From Collinsella sp. TM09-10AT (lineage in GTDB: Bacteria > Actinomycetota > Coriobacteriia > Coriobacteriales > Coriobacteriaceae), in contig NZ_QSOP01000025.1 in NCBI RefSeq assembly GCF_003436275.1, forward strand, positions 1 to 29,889: 29,889 nucleotides of DNA. The letters are read 5' to 3'. The translations under genes were made by a program, and so were the position numbers. This document shows, piece by piece, positions 22,770 through 29,680 of this stretch (positions within the stretch are counted from its first letter, which is position 1; each line of letters begins with the position of its first letter). The notes beneath the pieces were generated by a model, which ran no database searches, was not told the origin of the DNA, and saw only the letters and a program-made list of their open reading frames with translations.

Positions 22770-25010
22770 GTGGCAAAGAAGAAGACGAAGAACCAGCCCA
22801 AGAAAAAGCAGGTCAACGCCGAGAACGTCATCGGCCTGCACTCCGAGGTCACCGACCAGCCGATTACGCAGACGCTCGAGGTCAACTACATGCCCTACGC
22901 TATGAGCGTCAACGTCTCGCGTGCATTCCCCGAGATCGACGGCTTTAAGCCCTCGCACCGCAAGCTGCTCTACACTATGTACAAGATGGGCCTGCTCAAG
23001 GGCGAGCGCCAAAAGAGCGCCAACATCGTGGGCCAGACCATGAAGCTCAACCCACACGGCGACGCCGCCATCTACGAGACGATGGTGCGCCTGGCCACGG
23101 GCAACGAGGCGCTGCTTGCTCCTTTCGTGGAGTCGAAGGGCAACTTTGGCAAGTACTATTCGGGCGACCTGAGCTACGCCGCCTCGCGTTATACCGAGGC
23201 CAAGCTCTCCCCCATCAGCGCCGAGATCTTCAAAGACATCGACAAGGACCCGGTCGACTTCGTTGACAGCTACGACGGTGCCATGAAGGAGCCGCGTCTG
23301 CTGCCCACCACGTTCCCCAACATCCTCGTCTCGGCCAACAAGGGCATCGGCGTCGCTATGGCGTCCGATATCTGCGGCTTCAACCTCAACGAGGTCTGCA
23401 CCGCCACGATGCACTACCTGAAGGACCCCGACTGCGACCTGCTCGAGTACATGCCCATGCCCGATTTCTCGACCGGCGGCGAGATTATCTACCGCCGCGA
23501 GGAGATGGAGAAGATCATCGAGACCGGTCTTGGCAGCTTCCAGATTCGCTCCCGCTGGCGCTGGATTCCCGAAGAGCGCATCATCGAGGTGTACGAGATC
23601 CCCTACACCACCAAGACCGATGTCATCATCGAACGCATCGTCAAGCTCTCCAAGGAGGGCAAGGTCAAGGAGATCGCCGACATCCGCGACGAGACCGACC
23701 TTTCGGGTCTGCGCATCGCCATCGACCTTAAGCGCGGCGTCGACCCCGACAAGCTCATGGCCAAGCTCTATCGCTCGACCACGCTGCAGGATTCGTTCTC
23801 GTGCAACTTCAACGTGCTCGTCGACGGCTATCCCCGTGTTATGGGCGTGCGCCAGATTCTGCACGAGTGGGTCAAGTGGCGTATTGCGTCCACGCGTCGC
23901 CGCATTAACTTTGACCTGGGCAAAAAGTCCGAGCGCCTGCACCTGCTGCACGGCCTTGAGGCAATTCTGCTCGACATCGACAAGGCCATCGCCATCATCC
24001 GCGGCACTAAGCTCGAGGCAGAGGTTGTACCCAACCTTATGAAGGGTTTCGACATCGACGAGACCCAGGCCGAGTTTGTCGCCGAGCTTAAGCTCCGCAA
24101 CATCAACGAGGAGTACATCCTCAACCGCACCAAGGACATCGCCAAGCTCGAGGGCGAGATTGCCGAGCTTGAGGAGATCCTCTCCAGCGAGGAGAACGTC
24201 AAGAAGGTCATCAGCGACGAGCTAGCAGCGGTCAACAAGAAGTACGTGATGCCGCGCCGCACGGGCAGGATCGAGCCCCATGAGGTTATCGAGGTAAGCT
24301 TGGAGCCCGAGGTCGAGGAGTACCCGGTCACCATCATGCTCTCGCGCGATGGCTACCTAAAGAAGATGACGGACCGCGTGCTCAAGAAGGCGACCACGCT
24401 CAAGTACAAGGACGGCGACAAACCCTTTATCGAGTTCCCGTCCTCCAACACCCACGAGCTGCTGGTCTTTACCAACAAGAGCCAGGTGTACAAGTGCAAG
24501 GTCGCGGCGTTTGAGGACACCAAGTCGGCCCAGCTGGGCTCGTACCTTCCGACCGATCTTGAGATGGAACCCGACGAGAGCGTCATCTGGGTCATCGACC
24601 CCGAGGACTACAAGGCCGACGTGCTGTTCGTCTTTGAGAACGGCCGCGTGGTGCGTGTCGCGCTTTCTGGATACGCTACCAAGACCAACCGCAAGCGCCT
24701 TAAGAACGCCATCTACGGCGGCAGCAAGCTGCTGTATGCGCAGGTGCTCAAGGAGGACCGCGACCTCGCGCTGGTCTCGAGCGACTACCGCCTGATGAAC
24801 TTCAACACGTCGCTGCTCAAGACCAAGACGACCACCAACACGCAGGGCGTCCAGGCCTTTACGGCCAAGAAGGGCCGCTCGGTCACCACCGTCGGCACGA
24901 CCGAGGAAATCCTTGGCGCCGGCGTCTCGGCCGAGAAGTTCACCGCGCAGAGCCTGCCCTCCGCCGGCACCCTCATGAAGGAAAATGACATGCCGAGTTT
25001 GTTTGACTAA
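22770..25010 (+). CDS. Type II topoisomerase subunit A, divergent ParC-like (746 aa)
   Basis: The DNA cleavage and rejoining subunit, partner of the preceding gene. GTG 22770 follows AGAGG at five bases. A lysine-rich N terminus (MAKKKTKNQPKKKQ) precedes the winged-helix domain FPEIDGFKPSHRKLLYTMYK. NPHGDAAIYETMVRLA and the catalytic Tyr141 in SYAASRYTEAKL follow. A tower/coiled-coil domain (AKLEGEIAELEEILSSEENV) ends near 490. The C-terminal region has several beta-pinwheel strands (LLVFTNKSQVYKCKV, VLFVFENGRVVRVAL). No gyrase-type QRRGGKG box is visible, and the protein is shorter than typical GyrA (about 800-870), so a relaxing or decatenating, topoisomerase IV-like role is more likely than supercoiling. 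Confidence 0.9.
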   Translation: MAKKKTKNQPKKKQVNAENVIGLHSEVTDQPITQTLEVNYMPYAMSVNVSRAFPEIDGFKPSHRKLLYTMYKMGLLKGERQKSANIVGQTMKLNPHGDAAIYETMVRLATGNEALLAPFVESKGNFGKYYSGDLSYAASRYTEAKLSPISAEIFKDIDKDPVDFVDSYDGAMKEPRLLPTTFPNILVSANKGIGVAMASDICGFNLNEVCTATMHYLKDPDCDLLEYMPMPDFSTGGEIIYRREEMEKIIETGLGSFQIRSRWRWIPEERIIEVYEIPYTTKTDVIIERIVKLSKEGKVKEIADIRDETDLSGLRIAIDLKRGVDPDKLMAKLYRSTTLQDSFSCNFNVLVDGYPRVMGVRQILHEWVKWRIASTRRRINFDLGKKSERLHLLHGLEAILLDIDKAIAIIRGTKLEAEVVPNLMKGFDIDETQAEFVAELKLRNINEEYILNRTKDIAKLEGEIAELEEILSSEENVKKVISDELAAVNKKYVMPRRTGRIEPHEVIEVSLEPEVEEYPVTIMLSRDGYLKKMTDRVLKKATTLKYKDGDKPFIEFPSSNTHELLVFTNKSQVYKCKVAAFEDTKSAQLGSYLPTDLEMEPDESVIWVIDPEDYKADVLFVFENGRVVRVALSGYATKTNRKRLKNAIYGGSKLLYAQVLKEDRDLALVSSDYRLMNFNTSLLKTKTTTNTQGVQAFTAKKGRSVTTVGTTEEILGAGVSAEKFTAQSLPSAGTLMKENDMPSLFD

Positions 25011-25049
25011 AACAACGGCGACTAAACCGTCATGGTTTTACAAAGCAGC

Positions 25050-25087
25050 GGGGCCCGGAGCGCAGTAAACGCTGCGCCCCGGGCCCC
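25050..25087. terminator. GC-rich hairpin between convergent genes
   Basis: A 16-bp stem with one mismatch (25050-25065 with 25072-25087, loop TAAACG), 40 bases past the topoisomerase stop. No clear T run follows on either strand, so it is a probable but not classical terminator for both converging genes. Confidence 0.6.
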
Positions 25088-25109
25088 ATGCATTACACCA
25101 GCATCATCC

Positions 25110-26399
25110 CTATAGACAAAATGCCGCATAAAGCGGAACAGACATAAGCCCATCATTCATTCCAAAGGGCTTAGTCGATAGCCTGATAAGGCGCACGCCC
25201 GGATGGGTCTTTTTAAGTGAGGACAGACTTCGAGATCTTGTGTTCTCCCCCGCCTTGACTTCAATCGCAGACAAGCATCCCTGCTTCTCTACTACAAAGT
25301 CGATTTCCGCACGATTATCTCGCGCCCAATAATGCAGTGGATAACCCATGGCTGAAAGCTGTTGGGCAACGTAGTTTTCGGTAAGTGCACCCATGAATGT
25401 GCCGCCGATACCGGCAAGAATATCGGCGCGTTGAGCACCGGCCTTGGAGACCAGCAGCCCTGTATCCGCCTGATAGATTTTAAAAGCAGAAGGGTTAACG
25501 AAGGCCTCTAAGGGGCTTTCGATCTGCCCGACTAGGCTGCAGCGCGCCACCGTACCCGACAATACAAGCCAATCGAGAGCATCTCCAAAGAGAGACGCAT
25601 TGCCCCCCGCTCGCACTACCTTGTATTGAAATTTACGATTCTCTTTGGCAAGCTGCTGTGGAATGGAATCGAAGCACGCACGCGTCTTTGCACTCAAGCG
25701 TTCATCAGCATATTTATTGGTGTCGGCGGAATATCCGTCGAGAATAATCCGATGCTTTTCGGCCACATCAATGATTGACTGATCATCGATGTACGTTTGG
25801 ACCGCCTCGGGCATTCCGCCAACAACAAGATACTGTCGATAGAGCCCAAGCGCCTTTTCATGAAGGCTTGGCGCAAGAGGACCCATTATCTCGAATGATG
25901 AGCGTATCTCGTCGACCAGCTGATCGTGCCCCATCGCCCAGAGAAACTCCTCGAAATCGAGTGGAGCCATCTCAATCAAGTCGGTCTTTCCGACGGGGAA
26001 CGAATACGACTGATGGTTAATGGCAACCCCAAGAAGCGACCCGGCAGCCGCAACGTAATACTCGGGAGCATCTTCGCAAAAGTATTTAAGGGAAGTGAGC
26101 GCTTCCTCGCATGCCTGGATCTCGTCAATGAACAGTAAGGTTTTGCCAGGCACGATACGCTGTCCCGTACGAGCCTCGATCGCACGTACGATCGAATGAG
26201 GGTCAAGACCGCCCGAAAAATCCGCTCGCGCCGACCGGTCGTTCTCAAGATTAACGTAGACAACCGATTCGAAAAGATCCTGGGCGTACGTTCTGAGCAA
26301 ATAGGTCTTGCCACACTGGCGCACGCCTTTGACCAGCAAAGGTTTTCTATCAGCTCTGTCTCGCCATTCCCTAAGGAGCTCGTCTGCCTTGCGACGCAT
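25110..26399 (-). CDS. AAA ATPase with DUF4143 C-terminal domain (429 aa)
   Basis: A member of the widespread ATP-binding protein family with an N-terminal AAA_14 module and a DUF4143 nuclease-like tail; cellular role not established. Walker A is GVRQCGKT (25-32) and Walker B LLFIDEIQ (88-95). The family segments YYVAAAGSLLGVAINH, FPVGKTDLIEMAPLDFEEFLW and LYRQYLVVGGMPEAVQ follow. The C-terminal part contains WARDNRAEIDFVVEKQG and then AIEVKAG, a PD-(D/E)xK-like Glu-Ile-Asp and Glu-Val-Lys pattern. GGGAAGG precedes the ATG by six bases. Base composition of the gene and its upstream region (26400-26500) is less GC-rich than the neighbours, which suggests recent acquisition. Such genes are frequently present in many paralogous copies in gut bacteria. 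Confidence 0.9.
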   Translation of the reverse strand: MRRKADELLREWRDRADRKPLLVKGVRQCGKTYLLRTYAQDLFESVVYVNLENDRSARADFSGGLDPHSIVRAIEARTGQRIVPGKTLLFIDEIQACEEALTSLKYFCEDAPEYYVAAAGSLLGVAINHQSYSFPVGKTDLIEMAPLDFEEFLWAMGHDQLVDEIRSSFEIMGPLAPSLHEKALGLYRQYLVVGGMPEAVQTYIDDQSIIDVAEKHRIILDGYSADTNKYADERLSAKTRACFDSIPQQLAKENRKFQYKVVRAGGNASLFGDALDWLVLSGTVARCSLVGQIESPLEAFVNPSAFKIYQADTGLLVSKAGAQRADILAGIGGTFMGALTENYVAQQLSAMGYPLHYWARDNRAEIDFVVEKQGCLSAIEVKAGENTRSRSLSSLKKTHPGVRLIRLSTKPFGMNDGLMSVPLYAAFCL

Positions 26400-26462
26400 A
26401 CGTAACCTTCCCTCATGAACTTCTATTTGACAATATTTTAACGCGGATTAATTTGTTTTCAG

Positions 26463-26564
26463 TTATTTTTCTGCGTTTAAAAATTGTTCTATACGGCACT
26501 TGAGGGAATTCGCCCCTATCTCTCGGTAAGGACAGCAAGCATTTCCACCAACGCTGATTGCCAT
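26463..26564 (-). other. Small in-frame open frame behind the flavodoxin gene (33 codons)
   Basis: ATG 26564 to TAA 26463 encodes MAISVGGNACCPYREIGA and then NSLKCRIEQFLNAEK, a protein-like sequence with three cysteines. It is in the same frame as the flavodoxin gene, whose TAA lies five codons before this ATG, so it could be a separate small gene, a translational read-through extension, or the end of an originally longer flavodoxin cut by a premature stop. AAGGA lies 12 bases upstream, too far for a strong site. The rest of the 26400-26579 gap is AT-rich and holds the start region of the AAA ATPase gene. Confidence 0.3.
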
Positions 26565-26579
26565 GCGTTCTTCTTGTCC

Positions 26580-27110
26580 TTAGGCAAGCTTGCGAGCGAG
26601 CTCTCGCACCTTTTCCAGCTTGGGCGACGATACCATGCTGTCGCGCTCGGTCATACCGCTGATGGTGACAATGCCCTGGTCCTCCCACTTGCAGTACGCG
26701 CAGGTTGACTTGTACATAGCGATCGCCGCATCATAGACACCCTCGCTGTGGCTATCGAGTAAAAGGGCCGTCTTGGTGAACGGGAATCCCGTGGCACCGA
26801 AGGCGTACAGGCGGTCGATGGCGGTCTTTTCCTGCGCAGTGATATCAAACCAGTAGATAGGCGAAGCGAAGACAACCATGTCGGTGTCTTTCAGCGACTC
26901 AATCACGTTGGCCATGTCATCCTTCTGCACGCAGACGCCCTCATGGGCGAAGCAGTACTGGCATCCCAAGCAGCCGGCGATCTTCTTGCTGGCAACGCGG
27001 ATGACCTCGACCGTATGGCCGCCCTCACGCGCGGTCTCGGCAAACGCCTCGACCATGGTATCGGTATTAGCGCCCTTACGCGGGCTGCCGCTCAATACAA
27101 CGATATTCAT
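26580..27110 (-). CDS. Flavodoxin-fold NAD(P)H reductase, iron-sulfur flavoprotein-like (176 aa)
   Basis: A cytosolic FMN protein of the NADPH-dependent FMN reductase/multimeric flavodoxin group. The FMN phosphate loop GSPRKGANTDTM is at 8-19. GCLGCQYCFAHEGVC (46-60) carries the compact cysteine motif of iron-sulfur flavoproteins (CxxCxxC then Cys60), and DDMANVIESLKDTDMVVFASPIYWFDITAQEK is the typical second FMN strand and loop. The central part (TALLLDSHSEG, STCAYCKWEDQG) is standard for the family, whose members mostly reduce flavins, quinones or small acceptors. A short hairpin (27127-27148, CATGCTGC arms) lies in the leader just upstream of the GGGA ribosome site. See the in-frame open segment downstream for a possible lost C-terminal extension. 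Confidence 0.88.
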   Translation of the reverse strand: MNIVVLSGSPRKGANTDTMVEAFAETAREGGHTVEVIRVASKKIAGCLGCQYCFAHEGVCVQKDDMANVIESLKDTDMVVFASPIYWFDITAQEKTAIDRLYAFGATGFPFTKTALLLDSHSEGVYDAAIAMYKSTCAYCKWEDQGIVTISGMTERDSMVSSPKLEKVRELARKLA

Positions 27111-27126
27111 AGGATTCCCTCTCCCT

Positions 27127-27148
27127 CATGCTGCAGGCGCGCAGCATG
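27127..27148 (-). other. Leader hairpin before the flavodoxin gene
   Basis: Perfect 8-bp inverted repeat CATGCTGC / GCAGCATG with a 6-base loop, 17 bases before the start codon and followed by the AGGGAGAGGGA ribosome-site region rather than T residues. It may tune translation or be incidental. The rest of 27149-27308 shows nothing further that I can support. Confidence 0.3.
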
Positions 27149-27308
27149 CTTTCTTGTAACCAAAACGAATGGTGTTAATCAATCGCCAGCAGGCCATATC
27201 TCTTGTTCAAGTTCCCTAAAGAAGCTCAAGACGATTGCGATTGCCTTATACAACATCGAAAATCAAAGAGGGCCCATAGCAACGCCACCTACCTGAAATG
27301 ACATGCGG

Positions 27309-27869
27309 TCAAGACGAGCTACGAGGATCGTGACGAGCCGATACCGCCCGCATGCCCCCTTCGGAATAGGCGCTGAGCAGCTCCTGAGCGTGAGCAAACT
27401 CGGGCCCTCGCCTCCAACCGAGCAGGCGGTTGACCGCGAGATTTCCCTGGACGTTGTGGACGAAGAGCAGATAGGCGTCCTCGCGCGAAAGCCCAGTCTC
27501 CTCCATGATCGAGGGAACCATCTGCTCGGCGCCGCGCTCGACGACGCGCTGTGCCACCCGGGCGTACGCGTCGTCATCCGAGTAGAGCAGATAATAGTCA
27601 TCGTTTGCCGGCGGACGCTGGCAGAGGGCACCCGCCTCCGTTCCCTCGAGCGGCGGCACCGCCGCCAAGGCCTCGTCGATAAGCGCGTCGAGCAGGGCGA
27701 ACTTGTCCTCGTAGTGCAGATAGAACGTGCCACGGTTGATATCGGCGCGGCGGCAAATATCCGCTACCGTCATCTTCGCGAAGCCGACCTCGGCCAGCAG
27801 CGCGAAGAACGCCTCCCGTATGACCGAGAGTGTATAGCGTCGGCGACGATCGATCTTCCCCGCTTCCAT
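27309..27869 (-). CDS. TetR-family regulator (186 aa)
   Basis: A dimeric ligand-responsive repressor. The start ATG 27869 is chosen because GGAGG lies five bases upstream; a longer version starting at 27896 lacks this. The N-terminal three-helix DNA-binding domain reads YTLSVIREAFFALLAEVGFA then MTVADICRRADINRGTFYLH and YEDKFALLDALI, matching the TetR helix-turn-helix closely. The C-terminal ligand domain has an RRGPEFAHAQELLSAYSEGG segment near its end and resembles the TetR_C group around DhaS-type proteins. It is divergent from a sirtuin operon, and the 143-base gap between them contains a near-perfect 20-bp palindrome over the operon's -10 box, so control of that operon is very likely. 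Confidence 0.93.
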   Translation of the reverse strand: MEAGKIDRRRRYTLSVIREAFFALLAEVGFAKMTVADICRRADINRGTFYLHYEDKFALLDALIDEALAAVPPLEGTEAGALCQRPPANDDYYLLYSDDDAYARVAQRVVERGAEQMVPSIMEETGLSREDAYLLFVHNVQGNLAVNRLLGWRRGPEFAHAQELLSAYSEGGMRAVSARHDPRSSS

Positions 27870-27972
27870 TACCCCTCCAATTGCAACGCTCGACAATGCC
27901 CGGCAAACGCTCGTTTATCGACAGCAGGCCGAAGCTGTTCATTGCTCTTAAGCAAATCGACATGGATACTTT

Positions 27973-27993
27973 TTATAGACACCTGTTTATAAT
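27973..27993 (+). promoter_or_regulatory. Sirtuin operon -10 box overlapped by a probable TetR operator
   Basis: A consensus TATAAT (27988-27993) lies 20 bases before the first sirtuin start. The 20-bp palindrome TTATAnACAnnTGTnTATAA (27973-27992) covers it, with only the n positions breaking symmetry. On the other strand the same element contains TATAAAAA-like sequence that could serve the tetR promoter. A wider inverted pair TGGATAC (27963-27969) and GTATCCA (28006-28012) flanks it. No good -35 box is visible at 17 bases, as is common for regulated promoters. Confidence 0.6.
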
Positions 27994-28012
27994 AGCTGAA
28001 AGAAGGTATCCA

Positions 28013-28978
28013 GTGACCCTGTACGAGCAGCTCGTTATCGAGCTCACCAACCGATCGTTTTCCCTTCATGCCGCCTACCGCAGCGGCAGCACGCCCTATG
28101 AGCTGAGTGACCGCGAGCCCGAGCCCTACGACCAGCAAATCGAGGACTTCGCCCGTATGATCGAAGAAGCCGATTGCGTGCTGGTGGGCGGGGCCTCCGG
28201 GCTCTCCGCGGCGGGCGGCGGCGACTTCTACTACGAGGACAACGCGACCTATCGCAAGCATTTCGGCAAATTCGCCGAGCGCTACGGTTTCAAGGGCGCT
28301 TTCGAGGGGTCGTTCTACCGCTGGCCCACCGCCGAGGCGCGCTGGGGATACCTCGCCACCTTCCTCGACACCACGCTCAACGCCCCGCTGCGCAAGCCCT
28401 ACAGGGACCTCGACGCCATTCTCGCCGAGAAGGATTTCTTCGTGCTCACCACCAACCAGGACACGCAGTTTGTGAAGCTCTATCCCTGGGAGAAAGTGGC
28501 AGAGATCCAAGGCGACCACCGCTTCTTTCAGTGCTCCCGCTGTTGCACCGACGCGGTGTGGGATGCGGTCGAGCCGGTCTCCAACATGGTAGAGGCCATG
28601 GGAGACGGCCTTGAGGTTCCGACAGAGCTCGTGCCGCGCTGCCCGCACTGCGGGGCAGAGGCGTTCCCCTGGGTTCGCGGCTACGGCAACTTCCTGCAGG
28701 GCGAACTCTACGAGGAGCAGTACCGCAAGGTGTCCGAATGGCTCGACGCGCACGCACGGCAGAGGATCCTCTTCCTCGAGCTGGGTGTGGGCCGCATGAC
28801 GCCCGCGTTTATCCAGGAGCCGTTCTGGGCCCTCACGGCGCAGTTACCGCAGGCCAGCTACATCGCCGTAAACAACAAGACGCAGTTTCTCCCCCGCGCG
28901 ATCGAGGATCGGGGGCTCGCCGTTCGCGCCGACATCGCCGACGTGCTCGCCGACGTGCGCAAGACGCTGGGGAGGTAG
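28013..28978 (+). CDS. Sirtuin-family protein, SirTM-like (321 aa)
   Basis: An NAD-dependent Sir2-fold enzyme, more probably an ADP-ribosyltransferase than a deacylase. GTG 28013 is chosen: GAAGG lies six bases upstream and the TATAAT box 20 bases upstream, so earlier ATGs would lie outside the transcript. The NAD loop VLVGGASGLSAAGG is at 56-69. TTNQD (Asn148, Asp150) matches the ribose-binding TxNxD. At the place of the canonical catalytic His-Gly, the sequence is IQGDHRFFQC with Gln166, as in SirTM (class M) sirtuins. A zinc site is formed by Cys174, Cys177 (or 178), Cys210 and Cys213. LELGVGRMTPAFIQEPFW is the SirTM-type last strand and helix. Known SirTMs modify lipoylated GcvH-like carriers beside macrodomain hydrolases; no such genes are seen within this window. 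Confidence 0.85.
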   Translation: MTLYEQLVIELTNRSFSLHAAYRSGSTPYELSDREPEPYDQQIEDFARMIEEADCVLVGGASGLSAAGGGDFYYEDNATYRKHFGKFAERYGFKGAFEGSFYRWPTAEARWGYLATFLDTTLNAPLRKPYRDLDAILAEKDFFVLTTNQDTQFVKLYPWEKVAEIQGDHRFFQCSRCCTDAVWDAVEPVSNMVEAMGDGLEVPTELVPRCPHCGAEAFPWVRGYGNFLQGELYEEQYRKVSEWLDAHARQRILFLELGVGRMTPAFIQEPFWALTAQLPQASYIAVNNKTQFLPRAIEDRGLAVRADIADVLADVRKTLGR

Positions 28979-28981
28979 CGC

Positions 28982-29680
28982 ATGGAGACGGCGAAAGCAG
29001 TTCGCATAGGCAGGGCGCTAGCCGAAGCGGATCTTGTCATCATCGGCGCTAGCAACGGACTCGACATGGCGGAGGGGCTCAACCTTTTCTGCGCCGATGC
29101 TCATTTCCAAGAGGCGTACGGGGACCTCGCCCAGGCAGACGGCATCGGCTGCATACTGCAGGGGCTCGCTTCCCCGGATGCCAGCGTGCGACGCCGATGG
29201 GCCGAGCGGTTCCATCAAAAGGAGTATCTCGAATATGAGCCCGGCTCGCTCATGAACGGGCTGCGGCGTCTTACGGAGCACGCCGACACCTTCGTGGTCA
29301 CATGCAACATCGACGGGCACTTCGCGCGCGCCGGGTTCGACGAGAACCGCGTGCTCGAGACGGAGGGGGGCATACGCACGTCGATCGACGAGCGGCGTCT
29401 CGCCCATCCAGACGCCCTCGCCACGGCCCAGCTCGAGGAGCTCGAGCGCCTTGTGCAAGCCCATCGCAACGGCAGGGTCGCCATCCTCGAACTTGGCGTG
29501 GGACTGCGCAACGGCATCATAAAGCACATGCTCGCCCAGATCGCGAACGTCTGCGAGCACGCCACCTACATCGTGTTCAACTACAGCCAGGCTATGGCGC
29601 CCGATGCATCGTGCGAGACGATTCTCGTTGACGGCGATATGGCCCCGGCTTTCGAGGAGATTGCCCAATGCCGTCTCTAG
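28982..29680 (+). CDS. Degenerate sirtuin-fold protein without zinc module (232 aa)
   Basis: A shorter paralogue of the preceding gene. GGAGG (28971-28975) precedes the ATG by six bases, and only three bases separate it from the first sirtuin stop. The nucleotide loop is VIIGASNGLDMAEGL (19-33), VTCNID keeps Asn109 and Asp111, but the His position of sirtuins is Glu128 in VLETEGG. The four zinc cysteines and the loop that carries them are missing: after VLETEGGIRTSIDERRL the chain goes straight to ILELGVGLRNGIIKHML, the same terminal strand-helix motif as in the first protein. NAD binding is plausible, classical deacylation is not. It may be a regulatory or substrate-recruiting partner, or a specialised NAD-consuming enzyme. 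It overlaps the third gene by 13 bases. Confidence 0.82.
   Translation: METAKAVRIGRALAEADLVIIGASNGLDMAEGLNLFCADAHFQEAYGDLAQADGIGCILQGLASPDASVRRRWAERFHQKEYLEYEPGSLMNGLRRLTEHADTFVVTCNIDGHFARAGFDENRVLETEGGIRTSIDERRLAHPDALATAQLEELERLVQAHRNGRVAILELGVGLRNGIIKHMLAQIANVCEHATYIVFNYSQAMAPDASCETILVDGDMAPAFEEIAQCRL

Noticed and set aside
21600..23951. A very long open frame on the minus strand opposite the two topoisomerase genes
   Set aside because: It is antisense to strongly conserved topoisomerase motifs on the plus strand and arises from the high-GC codon pattern; its translation has no recognisable motifs.
25018..25109. Search for a small RNA or attachment site between the convergent genes
   Set aside because: Only the GC-rich hairpin is present; nothing further can be supported.
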